Part shown: positions 11,211-22,795 of the stretch, piece by piece | How positions within the stretch are numbered: the stretch's first letter is position 1 | Layout of the letters: each line of letters opens with the position of its first letter | Source: Fallopia convolvulus | Taxonomy: Eukaryota; Streptophyta; Magnoliopsida; Caryophyllales; Polygonaceae | DNA: 64,000 nucleotides | Assembly (NCBI GenBank): GCA_964016875.1 | Contig: OZ024720.1 | Span: 41,817,106 to 41,881,105, forward strand | Direction: 5' to 3' | Translations under genes and position numbers: made by a program | Notes under the pieces: generated by a model | What the model saw: the letters and a program-made list of their open reading frames with translations, nothing else | What the model was told of the DNA's origin: nothing | Database searches by the model: none

Positions 11211-11640
11211 GGTTAGTAACCCCAGGTGCTCTTGTTTACGTTGCTTTAGACTCTTGTTGGGTTAGTTTGCCGAGCGCCCTTGCCCCCCTTTCGAGGGTGT
11301 TTTTGTCTTTGGTTTGATAGTTGGTGGTTCCTATGAGCCTTGTGGCTTTTGTTGGAGGTGTTGGTTGCGTAGGGTGTGGCGTTGTGCCCCCCGGTTTTTT
11401 ATCCACTTGTTAGGCATTTTGGCTAAGTGAGTGGGCTGCCGAGGTACACGGTTTTTGTGTACATATATAGGCTTTTGTCTATACTTTCGGGTATAGGGTC
11501 TTAGACCCGGTTTTGTTAGGCTCGTAGGGCGTTTTTGTTCCGGATCTGCGTATCCGGGGTGGGGTTGTCGTTTTTCACCTTGACTTTTTACGGTCAAGCG
11601 TGTTTTGTATCTACGTCTTTCGTTTTATATATATTTACCA
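11211..11640 (+). other. LINE 3' untranslated region with serial hairpins
   Basis: No ORF. T/G-rich sequence with at least five perfect short stem-loops in 155 nt: GTACAC/GTGTAC (11444-11462), CTATAC/GTATAG with loop TTTCGG (11479-11496), GGGTC/GACCC (11496-11508), CCGGAT/ATCCGG (11540-11557) and CTTGAC/GTCAAG (11579-11598). LINE 3' ends are recognised by their own reverse transcriptase in several systems, so the structures may have been functional; that is inference. Confidence 0.5.
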
Positions 11641-11854
11641 CATTTCGAGCTATATTAATCCATGCTTGTTGAGATTTAAAGTGGGTTTTGGCTAAATGTG
11701 GTTGTATGCATATACTTTTCGTGACTTGGGAGTTGACATAATTTGAGCTCTAATGTTTTCTACTTGCAAATTTTGACTTGGTTGAGAGCTTGAATTATTA
11801 TTGTTGTTGGTTGTCCTTGCCGGGACAACACAAATTGTGTTTGGTGTGTTTTGG

Positions 11855-11875
11855 TTGTTGTCTATTTGTGTGTAG
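11855..11875 (+). promoter_or_regulatory. Candidate splice acceptor upstream of Athila ORF1 (element 1)
   Basis: A T-rich tract ending TTTGTGTGTAG lies 17 nt upstream of the ORF1 ATG at 11893. Element 2 has an equivalent ATTATTTTGTAG just before its ORF1 ATG. Spliced subgenomic RNA is a plausible way to express an ORF placed downstream of gag-pol; no donor was assigned. Confidence 0.4.
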
Positions 11876-11892
11876 GAACTCATTGGCTTAAC

Positions 11893-13315
11893 ATGCCTCC
11901 CAAAGGCAAGAAAAACGCAGCCTCTACTTCACAATCCGGCTCTCGTATAAGCCTAGACACCGCCACTCCAGAGGATTTGGGCTTTCAGTTGGCCAAACGA
12001 CATCACAAGGCTCGGTTTGAGGACTTGAAAAAGCGGACGTTTGAAAGCACAAGAGCTCTTGATTTAAATGCCTTAGAGGTCTTGGGTTTGAAGTCTGATA
12101 TAGTTGAGTTGGCTCAGAGATTGGGATGGATTGACTTTCTGACTTTCCATGAGTATACTTATCCGATCTTGGCGTTAGAGTTCTTGAGCACTATAGATAC
12201 TAATTAAGGCAACACCTGGCCCAGGATACGGTGTCGTAACCTTCCAATTGAGGAACTGTCAGTATAGATTTTCTTTTGCTGATGTCAACAAGATGTTCGG
12301 TTTCCCCGAGGGTGATGCACCTAGCCACGAGCACAATGCAAGTGGATTCCAGGCCGCTAGCTTCTATGATGAGATCGCAAGGGATCTTGGCCGCTACAAG
12401 CCCGCTTTTACTAAGGCCACTGCGATTGCTAATCCCATTATTCGTGTCATGCAGCGATTCATGGGACATACCATATTTGGTAGAGGAGATGGTGAGAATG
12501 GCTTTTCAATCAAAGATCTTGTTTTTCTTTAGAGTGCTCTACATAGACAACCTCTCAACTCCGCAGGATTTATGCTCAACCACTTTCAGTCAGTTGCTAA
12601 TAGAGGGAGTGGGAAGATTGTCATTGGTTCTCTTATTACACACATTGCTAAGTGTGTTAAGGCCCCGCTTCATGGTTTGCCTCATCTACCTTACTCGGCC
12701 CCCATTAGTTTTCCCCTCTTTACTAAAATGAACTTTATTAAGACAATTGGGGATCACTACTATTATTACCCTGCTCACTTGAGTCCAAAAATTGTCCGTC
12801 TCCCTTTCCGATCCCGCTGCAATATCAATAGCGTGGGGAACTGGTTGTTCCCTGCAAGAGATGCAGACCATAAGGAAAGCCAGGCTTTATACGAAGCTAC
12901 TGCCCGACCTAAGAAAAAGAGGCGGAATGAGCAAGGGAGTGAAGCAGATGAGGATGAAGAAGATGAGAGTGATGAAGATGAGGAAGAAGAGCATGTTGAA
13001 CCTCGACCACGTTTTGAGCTTGGGGGTTCTTCTGATGATGCAGTTGATCCGCCTCTTTATGGTGGATTTGGTTTCCCGGACCCTCCTATTTATCCTTATG
13101 CTCCACAGCCACCATCCATGTTTGACATCTATGGAGAGTTGGAGAGTCAGAGAGAGCAGGTTGGTGCGCTACGCACTTCCATGGATGCAGGATTCAGCAA
13201 TGTGAATTCCCGATTTGATTCTATGGAGAAAAATCTAGCAGTTATTCAGAAGACCCTCCAGAATTTCCAGTTTCAAGGATGGCCGCCTGGACCTCCACCT
13301 CCTCCACAGTTTTAG
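11893..13315 (+). pseudogene. Athila ORF1-like protein gene, broken
   Basis: Start chosen at ATG 11893 (MPPKGKK...), not the earlier ATG at 11851, because the splice-like acceptor lies between them and the basic N-terminus parallels element 2. The first piece ends at TAA 12205-12207. Similarity continues in the next frame (VVTFQLRNCQYRFSFADVN), so there is a frameshift near 12200. A nonsense TAG at 12530-12532 follows, then an open 3' part to 13315. The conserved core resembles the minus-strand ORF1 at 59346-60956: a basic N-terminus, a helical region ending in EFLSTID, a FxLxN block, then an acidic Glu/Asp tract, a Pro-rich segment and a C-terminal coiled-coil-like region. The family is usually named ATHILA ORF-1; its biochemical function is unknown. 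Confidence 0.75.
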
Positions 13316-14777
13316 ATGTCTTGTGAGTGTTTTCTCTTCTCTTACTTTTACTTTGTACATTGGGGACAATGTAGTTTTAAGCGTGGGGGAGGGAAACATG
13401 TTTCATGTTAGTTAGATGCATGTAGTTGCATGTTAGATTGCATGTTAGATTGCATTCGCATTGAAAAAAAAATTAGAAAAATGTCAAAAACAATGAAAAA
13501 AACAATGAAAAAAAAATTGCATTTTAGGAGCTATTAATTTTCCCTAAAGTAACAAGCCCCTTGTTCTTCATAATTCTTGAACGAAATCCTATCCCCTAGA
13601 CTTGCTTGAAGTGTTTGAAGTTTTGGTGATGTCTAGCAATGTTTATGAACTTGTTTGATGATTGAATGAGCATGTATATTCTTTGAGATTTTAGTTGACA
13701 TTGAAATTCTAAACAAAAAGCCATGTGCGATTTTTGACCTTTCTAGGACTATTTTCTATTAAGAGTCCTCTCTTTTCATGTGTGATTCTCACTTTTGATT
13801 GCTTCCTCTAGAACTTGCATTAGACTCTTTTTCAAGATCGCTTCTATGACTTTTGTATGCAACTTTAAAATGATTGAGGCACTATTTCTATGAGCCTATT
13901 ATTCCCTATCCACCCTTATATATGATCCTCTTTTTGATAACCCATGTTAGACTTTATTGCCTATTTATTTGGAAAGATTCACAAGATAATTCCGAGCCTA
14001 ATGTAAGCCTGACCCATCCGGGAAATAGGAATTTGAGTGGATTTATAAGTGTGAGTTTGAGCCAAGCTTGGGGGATTCAAAAAAAAAGGGGTTGATGTTA
14101 AATATCAAATAGTGTGGATGGAATTTGATGTTTTGAGAAAAATGAAATGAAAAAAAAATGAGGAAAGAAGCTCATAAGAATAAAAAGAAAAAAATTCTTT
14201 AGATGAGCAAAGTGTTTAAGTGAAAAGGTTGTGGGAAATAAAAGAAAAAAAAAGGGTGAAAGAGAAGGTGAAGAATAAAACAAAAGAGAAAGTTTGGGAA
14301 AGAAGTGCGCTAAGCTTGGTTTTGGTGTTTTATTTAGGAATAATTTCTTTTCCCGGATTAGCACCACATGCCAAATTTTTATCCTCGCCAAAATTGTTTC
14401 ACCCTAGCCTCATTACAACCTTATAAAAGACCTCATGATTATAGCTTGTATACAAAGTCCCATGCAGTGGAGACTTAGATCGTTGTTGCAAGCTTATGGT
14501 AGCTAAGCTTTCAAAATATGAGACTTGAGTGAAACACGTCCTATTCAAACACTTGAGAGAGAGTGAAAACACAATTGTCCTATGTGAGGTTTAGAATGGA
14601 TATGTTGGCTTTATCTCTTTGATGTACAAATGCATGCTATGATTTTGGTTGTCATTCTTTGCTTCTATAATTCTCGTCTAGATTATTGTTGAAATGGATC
14701 CATGACTTGCTTGTCTTGCGGGGTGTCGGATTTGATTTCTTACTTGAGGACAAGTAAGGTTTAAGCTTGGGGGATTT
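13316..14777 (+). other. Athila 3' spacer between ORF1 and 3' LTR
   Basis: No gene. A conserved block GGGGACAnTGTAnTTTTAAG followed by a G-run lies at 13361-13392, just after ORF1, and recurs at the same place in element 2 (59202-59230, minus strand). A-rich low-complexity sequence occupies 13460-13525 and 14090-14310. The 14-mer AAGCTTGGGGGATT occurs twice, at 14064 and at the real polypurine tract (14763). Small ORFs here (up to 97 codons) are of low complexity and unsupported. Confidence 0.6.
14763..14777 (+). promoter_or_regulatory. Polypurine tract of Athila element 1
   Basis: AAGCTTGGGGGATTT lies directly before the LTR's TGATAG. The wider context TTGAGGACAAG...TAAG...TGGGG...ATTTTGAT is shared with element 2 at 57636-57675 on the minus strand, which supports both LTR boundaries. 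The tract would prime plus-strand DNA synthesis. Confidence 0.75.
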
Positions 14778-16216
14778 TGATAGCATGCATTTAGACATAG
14801 TTGAGGACATGTTTACTTTCATGTTTTGAGTCTTTTTAGCTTAGTTTTGAGTTAGTTTTATGTTTGTTTCGTTTGTTTTCTTTGTTCGGTATCTACTCTT
14901 CTATTGTGTGGATTTCAGGCTATTCTGGATGGAGATTCAAGAATTTCAAGGATCAAAGCTAAGAGGAGTGTTTCATGGAGCCTAAGTGATGAAGGACGGA
15001 GCTTACAAGTGGTTGCTCGGGTGCCAAGACGGGGTGAGAGCGGAAAAATGAAGAAAAGTCAGCCCAGCGAGTACGTGACCAAGTACGTGGCCGGGTTCTC
15101 AACTACCCGACCAATTACGTGGCCGGGTACAAGTCCGGGTTCTCCAAAAAACCACTACGATCATGCAGTAACTTACCCGACCAGGTTCTTGTCCGGGTAC
15201 TTGACCGGGTAGTTCTCCGTGTCGGGATTTGGGCCGACTTTGCAATTTATTTTGTCTCTTAAAACACTATAACCCTATTTTTTATGAGATTATTACGTAT
15301 TATTGTTTCGAGCCTCTCTAGAGAGAACCCTAGTTGGAGATTATTGGAGATTTTTCTAGATCTGTTGGATTGGAGTTTGAATCGATTTGAAGAGAATTTG
15401 GTATGTTGTTCATTAAATTTGATTTGCTTTCCTCCCTTCTCATGTCCAGCTAATTCTCTTATTCTGAGGTTGGGTGAACCCAATGATGAAGTAGGTAGAT
15501 CTAAATTATGATGTTTGGTTGAATGGAAACTTGATTGTAGTTTGATTTAATCCTAGGTTGCTTTATGCCCTATTAGCTTTGCATATAGGATTCTTGTTAT
15601 AATTTGAGACTGACAGGAGATAATCGTAACAGGATATTGATTTGATTAGTACCAAAAATTGGTTCTGAATGAGATCCCTAGGTATTAAACTAGAGAGTTA
15701 TTTATGCGACAACAACTTAATTTCTCTTGTGTGAATTTTAACTATCGTAGTAGTTCTAGGGTTGGATAATTTAAGCGGAACGCAACAGCGAATGCTGGAT
15801 TTGTTTTTCCCTAGTCTCTAAAGAGCTTAAAGGGCCTAAAACTGATTAAACTTACGCGATAGCGATTATTAGTTGAGTCTGGGCACATTCACATATTTTC
15901 TGAAAAGGGATTTGTGTTGGTTTTAGATAGTCAGTTCCTTCAAACGACATTCAAGTTGAAATCCAAATAAATATCATTTAAAATCTACTGAAACATTATT
16001 GTGGGTATCCTAACCTTGGAAGTTTTTCTCCACTGATATTCCTTTGTTATTCTTGATTACTCGTTAGCATTTACATTCAATCATAAACTCTTTTCTTAAA
16101 TATTTGGCTTGATCTACTAGTTCGAATATCAATTAATACTACAAAGTTCCCTGAGTTCGACACCTTGATTACTACAAACGAACCGTATACTTGCGGTGTA
16201 GGAAAATAGCCTATCA
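14778..16216 (+). repeat. 3' LTR of Athila element 1 (about 1.44 kb)
   Basis: Begins TGATAG after the polypurine tract and ends CCTATCA, giving TG...CA ends with a short inverted repeat (TGATAG / CTATCA). Satellite DNA starts at the very next base, confirming the edge. It contains the CCGGGTA motif cluster at 15070-15211. The partner 5' LTR is outside the window, so insertion age cannot be estimated. A 102-codon ORF at 14904 is not a credible gene. Confidence 0.85.
15070..15211. repeat. CCGGGTA / TACCCGACC motif cluster, LTR copy
   Basis: CCGGGT occurs at 15091, 15123, 15135, 15193 and 15205, and inverted TACCCGACC at 15104 and 15174. Two tandem pairs are exactly 12 bp apart. This is the same motif as at 7205-7349, placed about 290-430 bp into the LTR. 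Confidence 0.65.
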
Positions 16217-16442
16217 CAATGTTAGATCACAAGTCATTTTAAAGGCAAAAGGAGAAAAAATGTGAACTTTAAAGACATCTAGGCATAAGAATCAAGAATT
16301 AGGATAGTATCAAGCAAATAAGCACATTCTACACTACAAAATCAATAATGATCGAATAAAGGCATAAACTCGAACTTAGAAACCGAATGCCACATTTAGG
16401 AGTTACATTTGCATGAACATTTTTCATCGAACACTTGGCGTT

Positions 16443-19400
16443 CAATGTTAGATCACAAGTCATTTTAAAGGAAAAAAGAGAAAAACAAGTGATCTTTATA
16501 GATATCTAGGCATAAGCACAAGAATGAGGATGGTATCAAGCCAATAAGCACATTCTGCACTACAAAATCAAGAACAATCGAATAAAAGCATAAATTCGAA
16601 CCTAGAAACCGAATTCCACATTTACGAGTGACATTTACATGGACTTTCATTGAACACATGGCGTGTAATGTTTGATCAAAAGTCATTTTACAAGAAAAAG
16701 GAGAAAAACAAGTGAACTTTAAAGACATCTAGCCATTAGCACAAAGAATGAGCATAGTATCAAGTCAATCAACACATTTTGCACTACAATATCAAGGCGT
16801 ATCGAATAAAAGCATAAATTCGAACCTAGAAACCGAATGCCACATTAAGGAGTGACATTTACATGGACATTTCATCGACCACTTGGCGTGCAGTGTTAGA
16901 CCACAAGTCATTTTAAAGGCAAAAGGAGAAAAAACAAGTGAGCTTTAAAGACAACTTGGCATAAGAATCAAGAATGAGGATAGTATCATGCAAATAAGCA
17001 CATTCTGCACTACAAAATCAAGAACAATCGAATAAAAGCATAAATTTGAACCTTAGAAACTAAATGCCACATTCTGGAATGACATTTACATGGACATTTC
17101 ATCGAACACTTGGCGTGCAATGTTTGATCACAAGTCATTTTAAAGGCAAAAGGATAAAATTAAGTGAACTTCAAAGACATATAAGCATAAGAATCAAGAA
17201 TGGGGATATTATCAAGAAAATAAGCACATTCTAAACTAAAAAATCACAAACAATCGAATAAAAGCATAAATTCGAACCTAGAAACGGAATGCCACATTTA
17301 AGAGTGATAATTAGATGGACATTGCATCGAACACTTGCCGTGGAATGTTAGATCACAAGTCATTTTAAAGGCAAAAGGAGAAAAAACAATTGATGTTTAA
17401 GGACTTCTAGGCATAAGCACAAAGAATAAGCATAGTATCAAGCCAATAAGCACATTCTGCACTACAAAATCAAGACGTATCGAATAAAAGCATAAATTCG
17501 AACCTTGAAACCGAATGCCACATTTAGGAGTGACATTTACATGGATATTTCATCGAACACTTGGCGTGCAATGTCAGATTACAAGTCATTTTAAAGGAAA
17601 AAGGAGAAAAAACAAGTCATCATTAAAGAAATTTAGGCATAAGAAAAACGAATGCGCTCTAGTATCAAGCCAATAAGCACATCATGCACTACAAAATCAA
17701 GACGTATCGAATAAAAGCATAAATTCGAACCTAGAAACTGAATGCCACATTTAGGAGTGACATTTATATGGACATTTTATAGAACACTTGGCGTGCAATT
17801 TTAGATCACAAGTCATTTTAAAGGAAAAAGGAGAAAAAAAAGTCTTCATTAAAGACATCTAGGTATAAGCACGAAGAATAAGCATAGTATCAAGCCAAAA
17901 AGCACATTCTACACTACAAAATCAAGACATATCGAATAAAAGCATATATTCGAACCTAGAAACCAAATGCCACATTTAGGAGTGACATTTACATGGACAT
18001 TTTATAGAACACTTGGCGTGCAATGTTAGATCTAAAGTCATTTTAAAGGCAAAAGGACCAAAAACAAGTGATCATTAAAGACATCTAGGCATAAACACAA
18101 AGAATGAGGGTAGTATAAAGCCAATAAGCACATTTTGCACTACAAAATAGAGACGTATCGAATAAAAGCATAAATTCAAACCTAAAAACCGAATGCCACA
18201 TTTAGGAGTGACATTTACATGGACATTTCATTGCACACTTGGATTGCAATGTTAGATCAGAAGTAATTTTAAAGGCAAAAGGAGAATAACAAGAGATCTT
18301 TAAAGACATCTAGGCATAAGCAAAAAGAATGAGGATAGTATCAAGGCAATAAGCACATTCTGCACTACAAATTCACGAAGTATCATATAAAAGTATAAAT
18401 TCAAACCTAGAAACCGAATGCCACATTTAGGAGTGATATTTACATGCACATATAATCGAACACTTGGCATGCAATGTTAGTTCACAAGTCATTTTAAAGA
18501 CCAAACGAGAAAAAACAAGTGAGCTTTAAAGACAACTTGGCATAAGAATCAAGAACAAGGATAGTATCAAGCAAATAAGCATATTATGCACTACAAAATC
18601 AAGAACAATCGAATAAAAGCATAAATTCGAACCTAGAAACCGAATTCCACATTTACGAGTGACATTTACATGGACTTTCATTGAACACATGGCGTGTAAT
18701 GTTTGATCAAAAGTCATTTTACATGCAAAAGGAGAAAAACAAGTGAACTTTAAAGACATCTAGCCATTAGCACAAAGAATGAGCATAGTATCAAGTCAAT
18801 CAGCACATTTTGCGCTACAATATCAAGGCGTATCGAATAAAAGCATAAATTCGAACCTAGAAACCGAATGCCACATTAAGGAGTGACATTTACATGGACA
18901 TTTCATCGACCACTTGGCGTGCAGTGTTAGATCACAAGTCATTTTAAAGGCAAAAGGAGAAAAAACAAGTGAGCTTTAAAGACAACTTGGCATAAGAATC
19001 AAGAATGAGGATAGTATCATGCAAATAAGCACATTCTGGACTACAAAATCAAGAACAATCGAATAAAAGCATAAATTTGAACCTAGAAACTAAATGCCAC
19101 ATTTAGGAGTGACATTTACATGGACATTTCATCGAACACTTGGCGTGCAATGTTTGATCACAAGTCATTTTAAAGGCAAAAAGATAAAAATAAGTGAACT
19201 TCAAAGACATATAAGCATAAGAATCAAGAATGAGGATATTATCAAGCAAATAAGCACATTCTAAACTAAAAAATCACGAACAATCGAATAAAAGCATAAA
19301 TTCGAACCTAGAAACGGAATGCCACATTTAAGAGTGACATTTACATGGACATTTCATCGAACAATTGGCGTGCATTGTTAGATCACAAGTCATTTTAAAA

Positions 19401-22400
19401 CCAAAAGGAGAAAAAACAATTCATGTTTAAAGACATATAGGCATAAGCACAAAGAATAGACATAGTATCAAGCGAATAAGCACATTCTGCAATACAAAAT
19501 AAAGACGTATTGAATAAAAGCATAAATTCGAATATGTAAACCGAATGCCACATTTAGGAGTGACATTTACATGGACATTTCATCCAACACTTGGTGTGCA
19601 ATGTCCGATTACAAGTCATTTTTAAGGAAAAAGGAGAAAAAACAAGTCATCATTAAAGACATCAAGGCATAAGCAAAAAGAATGAGCATAGTATCAAGCC
19701 AATAAGCAAATCTTGCACTACAAAATCAAGACGTATCAAAAAAAAGCATAGATTCGAACCTACAAACTTAATGCCACATTTAGGAGTGACATTTACATGG
19801 ACATTTTATAGAACACTTGGCGTCCAATGTTAGATCTAAAGTCATTTTAAAGGCAAAAGGACAAAAAAAAAGTGATCATTAAAGACTTCTAGGCGTAAAC
19901 ACAAAGAATGAGGGTAGTATAAAGCCAATAAGCACATTCTGCACTACAAAATAGAGACGTATCGAATAAAAGCATAAATGCAAACCTAAAAACCGAATGC
20001 CACATTTAGGAGTGACATTTACATGGACATTTCATTGAACACTTGGATTGCAGTATTAGATCAGAAGTAATTATAAATGCAATAGGAGAATAGCAAGAGA
20101 TATTTAAAGACATCTAGGCATAAGCACAAAGAATGAGGATAGTATCAAGGCAATAAGCACATTCTGCACTACAAATTCACGACGTATCATATAAAAGTAT
20201 AAATTCAAACCTAGAAACCGAATGCCACATTTAGGAGTGATATTGACATGGACATATAATCGAACACTTGGCATGCAATGTTAGTTCACAAGTCATTTTA
20301 AAGGCAAAACGAGAAAAAACAAGTGAGCTTTAAAGACAACTTTGCATTAGAATCAAGAACGAGGATAGTATCAAGCAAATAAGCATATTCTGCACTACAA
20401 AATCAAGAACAATCGAATAAAAGCATAAATTCGAACCTAGAAACCGAATTCCACATTTACGAGTGACATTTACATGGACTTTCATTGAACACATGGCGTG
20501 TAATGTTTGATCAAAAGTCATTTTACAAGCAAAAGGAGAAAAACAAGTGAACTTTAAAGACATCTAGCCATTACACAAAGAATGAGGATAGTATCAAGTC
20601 AATCAGCACATTCTGCACTACAATATCAAGGCGTATCGAATAAAAGCATAAATTCGAACCTAGAAACCGAATGCCACATTAAGGAGTGACATTTACATGG
20701 ACATTTCATCGACCACTTGGCGTGCAATGATAGATCACAAGTCATTTTAAAGGCAAAAGGAGAAAAAACAAGTGAGCTTTAAAGACAACTTGGCATAAGA
20801 ATAAAGAATGAGGATAGTATCATGCAAATAAGCACATTCTGCACTACAAAATCAAGAACAATCGAATGAAAGCATAAATTTGAACCTAGAAAATAAATGC
20901 CACATTTAGGAGTGACATTTACATGGACATTACATCGAACACTTGGCGTGCAATGTTTGATCACAAGTCATTTTAAAGACAAAAGGATAAAAATAAGTGA
21001 ACTTCAAAGACATATAAGCATAAGAATCAAGAATGAGGATATTATCAAGCAAATAAGCACATTCTAAACTAAAAAATCACGAACAATCGAATAAAAGCAT
21101 AAATTCAAACCTAGAAACGGAATGGCACATTTAAGAGTGACATTTACATGGACATTTCATCGAACACTTGGCGTGCAATGTTAGATCACAAGTCATTTTA
21201 AAGGCAAAAGGAGAAAAAACAATTGATGTTTAAAGACATCTAGGCATAAGCACAAAGAATAAGCATAGTATCAAGCCAATAAGCACATTCTGCACTACAA
21301 AATCAAGACGTATCGAATAAAAGCATAAATTCGAACCTAGAAACTGAATGCCACATTTAGGAGTGACATTTACATGGACATTTCATCGAACACTTGGCGT
21401 GCAATTTTAGATCCAAGTCATTTTAAAGAAGAAAGGAGAAAAAAAAGTCTTCATTAAAGACATCTAGGCATAAGCACGAAGAATAAGCACAGTATCAAGC
21501 CAATAAGCACATTCTACACTACAAAATCAAGACGTATCGAATAAAAGTATAATTTCGAACCTAGAAACCAAATGCCACATTTAGGAGTGAAATTTACATG
21601 GACATTTTATAGAACATTTGACGTGCAATGTTAGATCTAAAGTCATTTTAAAGGCGAAAGGACAAAAAACAAGTGATCATTAAAGACATCTAGGCATAAA
21701 CACAAAGAATGAGGGTAGTATAAAGCCAATAAGCACATTCTGCACTACAAAATAGAGACGTATCGAATAAAAGCATAAATGCAAACCTAAAAACCTAATG
21801 CCACATTTAGGAGTGACATTTACATGGACATTTCATTGAACACTTGGATTGCAGTATTAGATCAGAAGTAATTTTAAAGGCAAAAGGAGAATAGCAAGAG
21901 ATCTTTAAAGACATCTAGGCATAAGCACAAAGAATGAGGATAGTATCAAGGCAATAAGCACATTCTGCACTACAAATTCACGACGTATCATATAAAAGTA
22001 TAAATTCAAACCTAGAAACCGAATGCCACATTTAGGAGTGATATTTACATGGACATATAATCGAACACTTGGCATGCAATGTTAGTTCACAAGTCATTTT
22101 AAAGGCAAAACGAGAAAAAACAAGTGAGCTTTAAAGACAACTTTGCATAAGAATCAAGAACGAGGATAGTATCAAGCAAATAAGCATATTCTGCACTACA
22201 AAAACAAGAATAATCGAATAAAAGCATAAATTCGAACCTAGAAACCGAATTCCACATTTACGAGTGACATTTACATGGACTTTCATTGAACACATGGCGT
22301 TTAATGTTTGATCAAAAGTCATTTTACAAGCAAAAGGAGAAAAACAAGTGAACTTTAAAGACATCTAGCCATTAACACAAAGAATGAGGATAGTATCAAG

Positions 22401-22795
22401 TCAATCAGCACATTCTGCACTACAATATCAAGGCGTATCGAATAAAAGCATAAATTCGAGCCTAGAAACCGAATGCCACATTAAGGAGTGACATTTACAT
22501 GGACATTTCATCGACCACTTGGCGTGCAATGTTAGATCACAAGTCATTTTAAAGGCAAAAGGAGAAAAAACAAGTGAGCTTTAAAGACAACTTGGCATAA
22601 GAATCAAGAATGAGGATAGTATCATGCAAATAAGCACATTCTGCACTACAAAATCAAGAACAATCGAATAAAAGCATAAATTTGAACCTAGAAAATAAAT
22701 GCCACATTTTGGAGTGATATTTACATGGACATTACATCGAACACTTGGCGTGCAATGTTTGATCACAAGTCATTTTAAAGGCAAAAGGAGAAAAA
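16443..22795. repeat. Higher-order repeat A: 8-monomer unit, about 1.80 kb
   Basis: Diagnostic variant monomers recur at fixed distances. One variant monomer has its edge at 16728, 18759, 20563 and 22364, giving intervals 2031, 1804 and 1801 bp (9, 8 and 8 monomers). A second variant ends at 20964 and 22766, interval 1802. Neighbouring monomers differ much more from each other than corresponding ones do between units. The first unit has one extra monomer. Confidence 0.78.

Larger units (their letters stand above)
8441..11640 (+). mobile_element. 5'-truncated L1-type plant LINE nested in Athila element 1
   Basis: Contains the tail of the endonuclease domain, a full RT domain, a frame-broken C-terminal region with zf-RVT, and a structured 3' UTR. 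ORF1 and most of the endonuclease are missing, as in typical 5'-truncated L1 copies. The left edge is placed where LINE-like protein similarity begins, within 8430-8445. The right edge (11600-11650) is uncertain because I see no clear poly(A) tail or target duplication; recognisable Athila spacer resumes by about 11650. Confidence 0.72.
1865..16216 (+). mobile_element. Athila-type Ty3/gypsy LTR retrotransposon (element 1), decayed, carrying nested insertions
   Basis: Visible order: partial gag, protease, RT, RNase H, integrase, spacer, Athila ORF1-like gene, 3' spacer, polypurine tract, 3' LTR. This is the Athila layout, with an extra ORF between pol and the 3' LTR. Pol motifs (CDLGAS protease, FMDD in RT) are those of the Tat/Athila branch. 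The 5' LTR and gag start lie left of the window, separated by the CACTA insertion. The LINE at about 8441-11640 interrupts the pol-ORF1 spacer. Two pol nonsense codons, a gag/pol frame change and an ORF1 frameshift plus stop show it is no longer autonomous. The LTR right edge abuts satellite DNA, so the element inserted into the array. Confidence 0.88.
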
